Shown here: positions 17,481 through 24,327 of the stretch, one piece after another
Layout: every line of letters begins with the position of its first letter
How positions within the stretch are numbered: the first letter of the stretch is position 1
Assembly: GCA_020027875.1 (NCBI GenBank)
Contig: JAHRHA010000002.1
Location: 62,001 to 126,000 of the forward strand
From: Micromonosporaceae bacterium
GTDB taxonomy: Bacteria; Actinomycetota; Actinomycetes; Mycobacteriales; Micromonosporaceae
Direction: 5' to 3'
DNA: 64,000 bases
The notes under the pieces: model-generated
Database searches by the model: none
Told to the model about the DNA's origin: nothing
Seen by the model: only the letters and a program-made list of their open reading frames with translations
Translations under genes and position numbers: made by a program

Positions 17481-18122
17481 ATGACCACGCGCCCGACGCT
17501 CGTCCTCGCCTCCGCCAGCCCCGCCCGCCTGCAGACTCTGCGGGCGGGCGGCATAGACCCCGAGGTCATGGTCAGTGGAGTCGACGAGTCCATCGTGGAG
17601 TCGACCAGCCCGCGGACACTCTGCGCGACGCTCGCCCGGCTCAAGGCGGAGGCGGTCGTGGCTCGCCTGCGCCAGCACCCCCCCAAGTCGATCAACCGGA
17701 CCATCGTCCTCGGCTGCGACTCAGTGCTGGAGTTTGCCGGCGAGATCCTGGGGAGGCCGGCCGACGAGGCCGACGCCACAGGCCGGTGGTACCGGATGCG
17801 TGGCGGCAGCGGCATGCTCCACACCGGACACTGCCTCGTGGACATGGGAAGTGGCGGGATGGCGGAGGCGGTCGCAAGCACGACAGTCCGGTTCGCCCAT
17901 CTGACCGATGCGGAGATCGCCGCATACGTGTCCACGGGGGAGCCGCTCCGTGTCGCGGGCGCGTTCACCATTGACGGCCTCGGCGGCTGGTTCGTCGAGG
18001 GGATCGACGGCGACCCAGGCACGGTCGTCGGCGTCTCGCTACCACTGCTGCGCCGCCTGCTGACCGAGGTGGGCATCACCGTCGCGGAGATGTGGCGAGC
18101 TGCACTAACGTCGAGCCTGTGA
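17481..18122 (+). CDS. maf: Maf-family nucleoside triphosphate pyrophosphatase
   Basis: This 213-aa house-cleaning enzyme hydrolyses non-canonical or excess nucleoside triphosphates to monophosphates. The N-terminal signature LASASPARLQTL and LGCDSVLEF (acidic catalytic position) fit the family; KPADEAD-like and STGEPLRVAGAFTIDG segments follow in order. ATG 17481 is clear. The stop overlaps a GTG (GTGA at 18119) that begins a broken methyltransferase reading frame. A maf gene in the acyl-CoA carboxylase neighbourhood is common in actinobacteria. Confidence 0.92.
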   Translation: MTTRPTLVLASASPARLQTLRAGGIDPEVMVSGVDESIVESTSPRTLCATLARLKAEAVVARLRQHPPKSINRTIVLGCDSVLEFAGEILGRPADEADATGRWYRMRGGSGMLHTGHCLVDMGSGGMAEAVASTTVRFAHLTDAEIAAYVSTGEPLRVAGAFTIDGLGGWFVEGIDGDPGTVVGVSLPLLRRLLTEVGITVAEMWRAALTSSL

Positions 18123-18243
18123 CATTCAAGTCGGTGACATTCAAGTCGATTGGGCTGAGCGAGGACCTGCACGGGTACCTCGTCCCGGACAACGGCACAC
18201 CGGATCCGCTCGTCGTTGAACGTATGGCGGAGACCCCGCCCGC
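18119..18243 (+). pseudogene. O-methyltransferase remnant (N-terminal fragment)
   Basis: A GTG overlapping the maf stop opens a frame that reads FKSIGLSEDLHGYLV and DPLVVERMAET, closely resembling the first 40 residues of actinobacterial class I O-methyltransferases (KSIGLS..LH.YL). The similarity ends at about 18243, exactly where stem-loop B2 starts, and no SAM-binding motif follows. A 15-bp direct duplication (GTGACATTCAAGTCG, at 18119 and 18134) doubles the start. The frame continues without meaning to 18376. I interpret it as a decayed gene once coupled to maf. Confidence 0.55.
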
Positions 18244-18300
18244 CGATCAAGGACGGAGTCGTGATTCGATTCGAATCCGCGACCACAACTCCTTGATCGG
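18243..18300. terminator. Long stem-loop B2 after the ABC exporter operon
   Basis: The outer arms CCGATCAAGGA / TCCTTGATCGG and an inner perfect GATTCGA-T-TCGAATC hairpin form an imperfect 58-bp inverted repeat 20 bp past the ABC permease stop. Same CGATCAAGGA family as B1 and B3. It also truncates the methyltransferase remnant. Confidence 0.7.
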
Positions 18301-18320
18301 CTGGGCGGTCGGCGCGGCTC

Positions 18321-19076
18321 TTACCGGACGCTACGCGCGAAGGAGCGGGCGGCCCAACCGAGCGACACGGCGGTGAGTACGGCGAGGATGAGCAGCGCCT
18401 GCCACACGCTGCTGTCGCCGGGGTGACCGGCGAACAGAGCCCGGCTCGCGTCGACACCCCACGAGAACGGGTTCCAGTCCGCAACCCGCTGCAGCCATAC
18501 CGGTGCCAGAGCCAGCGGCAACAGGATGCCGGACAACAGCAGGAGAGGTTGGGCCACACCGTTCATCAGCGGTGCCAGCGCATCCTCGGTCCGGAGCTTG
18601 AGCGCGATCGCGTTAGACAGCGCGGAGAGCATCAGCCCGATCAGCCCAAGCAGTAGGAACGCCAGCAGAAGGTCCCCAAGCTGCACCGTCAGGCCAAACG
18701 GGATCGCCAGCAGCGTGATCAGCGCCGCCTGAAAGAACAGCGTGACCACGTCGCGCAGTGACCGGCCGAGCATGAGCGCGAGGCGACTAACGGGGGTAAC
18801 CCGGCTGCGCTCAATCACGCCAGCGCGTAGCTCGGCGATGAGGCCGAAGCCCACGAACATCGAACCGAACATGGCGAGCATGACGAGGAGCCCTGGAATG
18901 AAGATCCGGTACGCCTCGGCTGTTGTGGACACTCCGAGCGCCGGCTTGAGCAGCGGTCCAAAGAGAAACAGGAAGTACAACGGCTGCACGACGCCGATGA
19001 TCACCCATACCGGGTTGCGCAGCACAAGCAGCATCTGGCGCTGAAACACAAGCCAGGTGTCGCGGAGAAATTTCAT
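18321..19076 (-). CDS. ABC-2 type transporter permease
   Basis: This 251-aa membrane protein has six predicted helices. An N-terminal MKFLRDTWLVFQRQML segment, AGVIERSRVTPVSR after helix 2 and WNPFSWGVDASRALF near the end are typical of DrrB-type exporters. ATG 19076 starts 2 bp after the stop of the ATPase gene, so the two are translationally linked. It forms the membrane channel of an exporter for a lipid or drug-like molecule. Substrate unknown. It belongs to a padR-controlled operon, and a stem-loop follows the stop. Confidence 0.92.
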   Translation of the reverse strand: MKFLRDTWLVFQRQMLLVLRNPVWVIIGVVQPLYFLFLFGPLLKPALGVSTTAEAYRIFIPGLLVMLAMFGSMFVGFGLIAELRAGVIERSRVTPVSRLALMLGRSLRDVVTLFFQAALITLLAIPFGLTVQLGDLLLAFLLLGLIGLMLSALSNAIALKLRTEDALAPLMNGVAQPLLLLSGILLPLALAPVWLQRVADWNPFSWGVDASRALFAGHPGDSSVWQALLILAVLTAVSLGWAARSFARSVR

Positions 19077-19078
19077 TG

Positions 19079-20035
19079 TCAGCTCTCCCTCAGCGAGCGG
19101 CCGGTCTTGGCCAGGAACACGTCGTCGAGACTCGGCCGGTGCAGCTCGATCGACCTGAGATTCAACCCGGCGCCATCGAGGACACGCAGGATCATTGGGA
19201 TCGCGGTCGCGCCCTCGTCGACGTAGAGACGCACACCCTCGTCGTGGGTCTCGAGCTTGCGGACGAAGTCCTGGGTGTCGAGCAGCTCCGCGGCCTGCGG
19301 GGTGGCGCCGTTGAGGCCGACGGTCACCACGTCGCCGGATACGTCGCGCTTGAGTTCGTCGGGCGTGCCCTCGGCGACGATCTGTCCGTGGTCGATGATG
19401 GCCACTCGGTCGCAGAGCGCATCCGCCTCGTCCAGGTAGTGGGTGGTGATGAAGACCGTCATGCCCTCCGCTCGGAGCCGCCGAATCTCGTCCCACATGT
19501 GCGCACGGCTCTGTGGGTCGAGGCCGGTTGTCGGCTCGTCGAGGAAGACCATTCTCGGTTCGTGGATGATGCCCAGCGCGATGTCGACGCGGCGGCGCTG
19601 GCCACCGGAGTACGTCTTGCACTTGCGGTCGGCGTACTCGGTGAGCTGGAACGCATCCAGCGCAGCCGCGGCCCGGCGCTGCGCCTCGGCCTTGCCGATG
19701 CCGTACATGCGTGCGTGCAGCACTAACTCCTCGCGCGCGGTCGAGTCGTCCCAGGTGCTGCCGCCCTGTGCGACGTAGCCGATGCGCTTGCGCACCTCCC
19801 CCGGGTGTTTGCGCAGGTCGATGCCGGCCACGGTGGCATCGCCGCCATCAGGCTCGATGAGCGTGGCGAGCATCCGCAGTGTTGTGGTCTTGCCCGCGCC
19901 ATTTGGTCCCAGGAAGCCGAAGATCTCGCCTTCGGCCACCATCAGGTCCACGCCGCGGACCGCTTCCACGGTCTTCCTCTCGCGGCCGGAGCGGGAGCGG
20001 AACGATTTCCGCAGTCCTTTGGTCTCGATGATCAC
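19079..20035 (-). CDS. ABC transporter ATP-binding protein (DrrA type)
   Basis: This 318-aa ATPase energises the exporter encoded directly downstream. Walker A GPNGAGKT (43-50), signature YSGGQ (142-146), Walker B VFLDEP (163-168) and the H-loop TTHYLDEAD are all intact. The C-terminal 90 residues form the accessory domain found in DrrA-like proteins of multidrug or natural-product exporters. The promoter region holds a PadR-type operator at 20141-20156, about 106 bp upstream of the start, so expression is probably repressed by the neighbouring padR product. Confidence 0.95.
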   Translation of the reverse strand: MIIETKGLRKSFRSRSGRERKTVEAVRGVDLMVAEGEIFGFLGPNGAGKTTTLRMLATLIEPDGGDATVAGIDLRKHPGEVRKRIGYVAQGGSTWDDSTAREELVLHARMYGIGKAEAQRRAAAALDAFQLTEYADRKCKTYSGGQRRRVDIALGIIHEPRMVFLDEPTTGLDPQSRAHMWDEIRRLRAEGMTVFITTHYLDEADALCDRVAIIDHGQIVAEGTPDELKRDVSGDVVTVGLNGATPQAAELLDTQDFVRKLETHDEGVRLYVDEGATAIPMILRVLDGAGLNLRSIELHRPSLDDVFLAKTGRSLRES

Positions 20036-20140
20036 TGTTTGCTCCAGATCAGTCTGTTACGGCGTGAGCACCGCGCCCTACATACGCGCTGGGTCCGCAC
20101 CCCGTACCGTCTAGGCCAAGCTATCGCGATATAGCTCAGC

Positions 20141-20156
20141 TAGTCAACTTTGATTA
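20141..20156. promoter_or_regulatory. PadR operator upstream of the ABC exporter
   Basis: TAGTCAA-CT-TTGATTA is a 16-bp imperfect inverted repeat (7-bp half-sites) that matches 20785-20800 upstream of padR. It overlaps the last codon of padR and lies upstream of the ATPase gene. Binding by the PadR protein is inferred from the two matching copies. Confidence 0.72.
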
Positions 20157-20771
20157 TTTCTCGTTGTCGGACGACTCCGTGAACGGTAACGAACTGCCGG
20201 CCCACACGACGAAGCCTTCGGGGAAGAGCGCCTCTCCCCCGTCGATCCTCGCCGCGATCCGCTCACACCAGGCGATCTCCGCCTCCTGCCGGGCCGCCAT
20301 CAGCTCGAACATCCAGCCCACATGCGCCGGTTTGGTTTGGCGCACCCACTCGCTCGCGAGCGCGAACCGATGAGTGTCAACGCCGGCACGCAGCAGCCGG
20401 GCCCGGTTTCGCAGAGCGGCCGAGACCTCGCGGCGAGGCAAGGCAGGAAGGAAGGAGAACCCGGCCAGGAACGGGTCGATCGGCTGGGCGTACTCCCACC
20501 ATGAGCGGCGCAGCAACTCCTCGAACTCCAGGTCTCCCTTGGCGGTCAATCGGTACGTCGTGCGAGCGGGCCTCGCTCCGACCTGCTCCGTTGAGACCTC
20601 CTCGAGCAGCCCGTCCTCGGCGAGCTTGCGCAGGGCGTGGTAGATCGAACCCGGTGCGATGTTCGCCCATTGGTCGGCCTGCCAGCTCGCCAGTTCGCGC
20701 TTGACGTTGTAACCGTGCACGGGCTGCATCCACTTCACGAGTCCGAGGATCATGAGGCGGGTTGTCGACAT
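20154..20771 (-). CDS. PadR family transcriptional regulator
   Basis: This 205-aa protein has an N-terminal winged helix (about 1-80) with the PadR signature LGLVKWMQPVHGYNVKREL and APGSIYHALRKLAEDGLLEEV, and a C-terminal helical dimerisation domain. PadR repressors often control adjacent drug-efflux ABC genes. Here a pair of matching palindromes, one before this gene and one between it and the ABC operon, supports control of both. The gene ends at 20154, inside the second operator. The inducer is probably a substrate of the exporter; this is inference. Confidence 0.9.
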   Translation of the reverse strand: MSTTRLMILGLVKWMQPVHGYNVKRELASWQADQWANIAPGSIYHALRKLAEDGLLEEVSTEQVGARPARTTYRLTAKGDLEFEELLRRSWWEYAQPIDPFLAGFSFLPALPRREVSAALRNRARLLRAGVDTHRFALASEWVRQTKPAHVGWMFELMAARQEAEIAWCERIAARIDGGEALFPEGFVVWAGSSLPFTESSDNEK

Positions 20772-20784
20772 GGTTCCATCGTAA

Positions 20785-20800
20785 TAGCCAAACTTGACTA
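20785..20800. promoter_or_regulatory. PadR operator upstream of padR
   Basis: TAGCCAA-AC-TTGACTA is a 16-bp inverted repeat with one mismatch, 13 bp upstream of the padR ATG. It shares the spacing and half-site (TAGTCAA) of 20141-20156. Likely autoregulation. Confidence 0.75.
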
Positions 20801-20865
20801 GTTGCTCGAGGGTCGCGCCGGCGCAAAGCTGATGATCAACTCGTTCGATAGACTCGACCGGCGGA

Positions 20866-20898
20866 AGCTAACGATCGGTAGGTTTCTGATCGATAGCT
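20866..20898. promoter_or_regulatory. Inverted repeat upstream of the carboxylase alpha gene
   Basis: The 11-bp arms AGCTAACGATC / GATCGATAGCT have one mismatch and an 11-nt spacer, 28 bp before the GTG start at 20927. It could be an operator or a leader hairpin. No neighbouring regulator is an obvious candidate. Confidence 0.45.
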
Positions 20899-20926
20899 TT
20901 CGCGGTCGGGGGTTGGAAGGAGCGAG

Positions 20927-22687
20927 GTGCGAAGGGTTCTCATCGCCAACCGCGGCGAGATCGCGGTCCGCGTGATCCGGGCTTGCCAAGACGCCGGCCT
21001 GGGCAGCGTCGCCGTATACGCCGACTCCGACCGCGACGCCCTGCACGCTCGGATGGCCGACCAGGCGTACGCCCTCGGCGGCGACACCGCGGCCGACACG
21101 TACCTACGAATCGACAAACTTGTCGACATTGCGGGAAAGTCGGACGCGGACGGGGTCCACCCTGGGTACGGGTTCCTGGCCGAGAACGCCGACTTCGCTC
21201 AGGCCGTGATGGATGCCGGGTTGACCTGGATCGGTCCTACGCCACAGGCGATCCGCGACCTGGGCGACAAGGTGACCGCGCGGCACATCGCGCAGCGAGT
21301 CGGCGCGCCGCTCGTGCCCGGGACGCCCGACCCGGTCGCGGGCGCCGACGAGATCGTGGCGTTCGCGGAGCAGCACGGCCTGCCGGTCGCCATCAAGGCC
21401 GCGTTCGGCGGCGGTGGGCGCGGGTTGAAGGTGGCCCGAACCCTCGAGGAGATCCCGGCGCTCTTCGAGTCGGCCACCCGTGAGGCGGTGGCGGCCTTCG
21501 GTCGGGGTGAGTGCTTTGTGGAGCGTTACCTGGACCGGCCGCGCCACGTCGAGGCCCAGGTCCTGGCGGACCAACACGGCAATGTGATTGTGGTCGGGAC
21601 GCGGGACTGCTCGCTGCAACGCCGCCACCAGAAGCTGGTGGAGGAGGCGCCGGCGCCATTCCTCACCCCGTCGCAACGGGAGGCGATCCACACCTCGGCG
21701 AAGGCGATCTGCCGGGAGGCGGGCTACCACGGCGCCGGAACCGTCGAGTACCTCGTCGGGCAGGACGGCACCGTCTCGTTCCTCGAGGTCAACACGCGAC
21801 TCCAGGTCGAGCACCCGGTCACGGAGGAGACTTCCGGCATCGACCTCGTCCGGGAGCAGTTCCACATCGCCGACGGACAGGCGCTGCGTCTCGCCGAGGA
21901 CCCGACACCTCGCGGACATTCGATCGAGTTCCGCATCAACGGTGAGGATCCGGGTCGCGGCTTCCTGCCGGCGCCTGGAGTCGTGTCCACGCTGCGGTTG
22001 CCCGAGGGTCCCGGAGTACGGGTGGACACCGGCATCGAGTCCGGCTCCGTCATCGGGGGCAACTTCGACTCGCTCCTGGCCAAGGTGATCGTCACAGGCG
22101 CGACGCGGCTTGAGGCATTGCAACGCGCCCGGCGTGCGCTCGATGAGATGGTCGTGGATGGGATGGCGACGGCGCTGCCGTTCCATCGACTGATCGTGCG
22201 GGATCCGTCCTTTGTGGACGAGCCCTTCCGCGTACACACGCGTTGGATCGAGACTGAGTGGTCGAACACGGTCGCCCCCCACGCCGGCTCTGCTTCCATG
22301 GAGGCAACGGCTGAGGAGCGAACCACCGTCGTGGTCGAGGTGGGCGGAAAGAGGGTCGAGGTCTCACTTCCGTCCGGCTTGGCCGCTGGTACGGGTGCTG
22401 CTGCGTCCCGTGGGACCGCACCCAAGCGCGGAAGGCGGAAGGGGCACGCGGCGGCGGCCTCGGGCGACGCTCTCACCAGCCCGATGCAGGGCACGATCGT
22501 GAAGGTGGCTGTGTCCGAAGGGGACAAGGTCGCCGAGGGCGACCTGGTGGTCGTGCTCGAAGCGATGAAGATGGAACAGCCGCTCAACGCTCACAAGGCC
22601 GGCGTCGTCACCGGCCTCACCGCCGACGTGGGCGCGGCCGTCACGGCTGGCGCTACCATCTGCGAGATCCGGACGGATCTTGGGTGA
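20927..22687 (+). CDS. Acetyl/propionyl-CoA carboxylase alpha subunit (biotin carboxylase + BCCP)
   Basis: This 586-aa two-domain protein has an N-terminal biotin carboxylase (about 1-450) with the ATP-grasp glycine loop [19 protein letters not shown] and [14 protein letters not shown], and a C-terminal biotin-carrier domain (about 510-586) with EAMKM, in which K548 is the biotinylation site. It carboxylates biotin using ATP and bicarbonate and works with the beta and epsilon chains at 14083 and 16302. GTG 20927 is preceded by GGAAGGAG. The alpha and beta genes are 5.2 kb apart, separated by the exporter module. The linker is Lys/Arg/Ala-rich. Confidence 0.95.
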   Translation: MRRVLIANRGEIAVRVIRACQDAGLGSVAVYADSDRDALHARMADQAYALGGDTAADTYLRIDKLVDIAGKSDADGVHPGYGFLAENADFAQAVMDAGLTWIGPTPQAIRDLGDKVTARHIAQRVGAPLVPGTPDPVAGADEIVAFAEQHGLPVAIKAAFGGGGRGLKVARTLEEIPALFESATREAVAAFGRGECFVERYLDRPRHVEAQVLADQHGNVIVVGTRDCSLQRRHQKLVEEAPAPFLTPSQREAIHTSAKAICREAGYHGAGTVEYLVGQDGTVSFLEVNTRLQVEHPVTEETSGIDLVREQFHIADGQALRLAEDPTPRGHSIEFRINGEDPGRGFLPAPGVVSTLRLPEGPGVRVDTGIESGSVIGGNFDSLLAKVIVTGATRLEALQRARRALDEMVVDGMATALPFHRLIVRDPSFVDEPFRVHTRWIETEWSNTVAPHAGSASMEATAEERTTVVVEVGGKRVEVSLPSGLAAGTGAAASRGTAPKRGRRKGHAAAASGDALTSPMQGTIVKVAVSEGDKVAEGDLVVVLEAMKMEQPLNAHKAGVVTGLTADVGAAVTAGATICEIRTDLG

Positions 22688-22710
22688 CGTAAGCCGCCGT
22701 CCGCTTTCTC

Positions 22711-22779
22711 AAGATCCCCGTGATCACGGCCTGGCCGTCGTGAAACAGCGTCGATCATGACCTCCAGCTCATGATCGAC
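22711..22779. repeat. Dispersed palindromic element, copy A4 (core 22750-22779)
   Basis: The core reads GTCGATCATGACCT CC AGCTCATGATCGAC, one mismatch from the consensus. The left flank AAGATCCCCGTGATCACGGCC...GTGAAACAGC matches that of A5. It lies between the convergent carboxylase alpha and ThrRS genes. Confidence 0.83.
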
Positions 22780-22805
22780 GGCATAAGCGTGGCGATGCCT
22801 CCAGG

Positions 22806-24023
22806 TCACCTGGTGAGGAGGGACAGGGATCGGGAATCTGCCACCTCTCGAATCAGCGCCAACGCCTCGGCTGCTGGCTGCGGGGACAGCTCACGGCCGT
22901 CGCGCAGGCGTAGCGATACCTCCCCGGCCTCCGCTTCGCGCGCCCCGATCACGGCGATGTAAGGCACTCGCCGCATGGTGGCGTCGCGAACCCGGGAGCC
23001 GAGCGACCCGTCGAAGGCCGCCTCTGCCCGCAGGCCGGACTCAACGCAGTGCCGGGCGAACCGGGCCGCCGCGTCGGCCTGCTCCTGGCCGATCGGTGCC
23101 ACGATGACCTGCACCGGGGCGTACCAGACCGGGAATGCCCCCTTGTGTACCTCAATCAGGTGGGCAAACAGCCGCTCGAAGCTGCCGATGATGCTGCGAT
23201 GCACCATGACCGGGCAGCGCCGCTGACCATCTGAGTCCACATAGGAGAGATCGAACTGCGCCGGCTGGTGGAAGTCGACCTGGACGGTGGCCAGACTGAG
23301 CTCCCGGCCCGACGAGTCCACGATCTGAACGTCGATCTTCGGGCCGTAGAAAGCAGCCTCGCCGGCGATCTCCACGAAGGGCACATCCGCTTCTACCAGC
23401 GCCTGCCGAAGCAGCCCTTCGGCCAGGTCCCAGTCAGCCGCCGCGCCCAGATACTTTCCGGATGGTCCGCGCAGCGACAGCCGGAATCCGGCCGGCACAA
23501 ACCCGAGGGCGGCGTGGGCCTTACCCATCAGCGCCAGGATGTCCGCGACCTCGCCGCCGACCTGGTCGAGAGCGCAGAAGGTGTGCGCGTCGTTGAGGGA
23601 GATGGCGCGGACGCGAGACAGGCCGCTGAGCACGCCGGACCGCTCCGCCCGGAACATCGCCCCCAGCTCCGCCACCCGCAGCGGCAGGTCACGAAAGGAG
23701 CGCCCGCGAGCCTTGAAGACCATGGCGTGATGCGGACAGATGCTGGGGCGAAGCATCAACTCCTCCTCGCCGTCGGCCATGGCCGGGAACATGTCATCGT
23801 CGAACTTGGCCAGGTGGCCCGATCGCTCGTACATCTCGCGTTTGGCCAGCGGTGGCGAGTACACGTGCTGGTAGCCGCGCCGGCGCTCCTCCTCCCGGAT
23901 ATAGACCTCAACGGCGTGGCGAGCTGCCGCGCCGGCGGGGAGCCAGATGGGCAGGCCGGCGCCGACGAGCGGGTCGGAGTGGAACAGCTCAAGCTCCCGC
24001 CCGAGCTTTCGGTGGTCGATCAT
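22806..24023 (-). CDS. Threonyl-tRNA synthetase lacking the N-terminal TGS and editing domains
   Basis: This 405-aa class II synthetase begins at the catalytic core; the usual N1/N2 region of about 240 residues, with the proofreading site for Ser-tRNA(Thr), is missing. Zinc ligands C96 (SICPHH), H147 (NDAHTFC) and H275 (VHRSIIG), motif 2 (ELGAMFRAERSG) and motif 3 (GSFERL) are all conserved, and the anticodon-binding domain occupies about 300-400, so charging activity is expected. ATG 24023 follows GAGGGAGAG. It is preceded by a leader peptide with three Thr codons and GC-rich hairpins. It is probably a second ThrRS; a full-length one is expected elsewhere but was not seen. Confidence 0.88.
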   Translation of the reverse strand: MIDHRKLGRELELFHSDPLVGAGLPIWLPAGAAARHAVEVYIREEERRRGYQHVYSPPLAKREMYERSGHLAKFDDDMFPAMADGEEELMLRPSICPHHAMVFKARGRSFRDLPLRVAELGAMFRAERSGVLSGLSRVRAISLNDAHTFCALDQVGGEVADILALMGKAHAALGFVPAGFRLSLRGPSGKYLGAAADWDLAEGLLRQALVEADVPFVEIAGEAAFYGPKIDVQIVDSSGRELSLATVQVDFHQPAQFDLSYVDSDGQRRCPVMVHRSIIGSFERLFAHLIEVHKGAFPVWYAPVQVIVAPIGQEQADAAARFARHCVESGLRAEAAFDGSLGSRVRDATMRRVPYIAVIGAREAEAGEVSLRLRDGRELSPQPAAEALALIREVADSRSLSLLTR

Positions 24024-24080
24024 GTCTCTCTCCCTCTACTGCGGATCCAGGTGGGCGCCGCAGCCGGAGAGCACACAAGA

Positions 24081-24100
24081 CCCCGAGCGATCGCCCGGGG
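24081..24100 (-). terminator. Candidate attenuator hairpin before the ThrRS gene
   Basis: CCCCGGGCGATCGCTCGGGG in the mRNA sense has arms CCCCG/CGGGG plus an inner self-complementary GCGATCGC, followed by UCUUGUGUG. It lies 20 nt after the leader-peptide stop. Its 3' arm (CGCTCGGGG) can also pair with CCCCGGCG of the upstream hairpin. Confidence 0.6.
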
Positions 24101-24119
24101 CCTTGGATGACGTGTTAGG

Positions 24120-24179
24120 TCAGCGCATCAGCACGCCGGGGTGTCCCGGCGTCGTCGTGCTGGCAGCGTGACCTCTCAT
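24120..24179 (-). CDS. Threonine-rich leader peptide (candidate attenuator)
   Basis: This 19-codon frame encodes MRGHAASTTTPGHPGVLMR, with three consecutive ACG threonine codons at positions 8-10, and ends in TGA. It sits 96 nt upstream of the ThrRS gene. No Shine-Dalgarno is visible, but TAGCCT lies 7 nt before the ATG, so a leaderless transcript starting at the ATG is plausible. The Thr codons form the 5' side of a hairpin (24130-24161) and the terminator-like hairpin follows. Stalling at ACG during threonyl-tRNA shortage would open the first hairpin and could change downstream folding. Confidence 0.62.
   Translation of the reverse strand: MRGHAASTTTPGHPGVLMR
24130..24161 (-). promoter_or_regulatory. 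Leader hairpin covering the threonine codons
   Basis: In the mRNA sense AGCACGACGACGCCGGG faces CCCCGGCGTGCT around ACA: a CGCCGGG/CCCGGCG stem extended by AGCA/TGCT. The 5' side includes the ACG ACG ACG codons. The 3' arm can alternatively pair with the 3' arm of the hairpin at 24081-24100. Confidence 0.6.
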
Positions 24180-24238
24180 GCGGTCCAGGCTACGGCGCCA
24201 AGCTGACGACGCGCACTCAATATTGCGCAGCCACCCTT

Positions 24239-24318
24239 CCAAGATCGCCACGATCATGAGCTGACCGTCGTCAAACAGCGTCGATCATGACCTCCAGGTC
24301 ATGATCGACCGGATCTTG
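24239..24318. repeat. Dispersed palindromic element, copy A5 (core 24280-24309)
   Basis: The most complete copy: outer CCAAGATC and GATCTTGG, a half-site CGATCATGAGCTGACCGTCG, then the perfect 14+2+14 core. It lies between the ThrRS leader region and the lpdA stop on the minus strand, upstream of the leader promoter. Confidence 0.87.
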
Positions 24319-24327
24319 GGGGCGGGG

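Noticed and set aside
18092-18376. A functional 94-codon gene after maf
   Set aside because: Only the first 40 residues match a methyltransferase; the rest is stem-loop and intergenic sequence.
24024-24200. T-box riboswitch before ThrRS
   Set aside because: No T-box sequence (TGGNACCGCG type) or specifier stem is present; a leader peptide with Thr codons explains the layout better.
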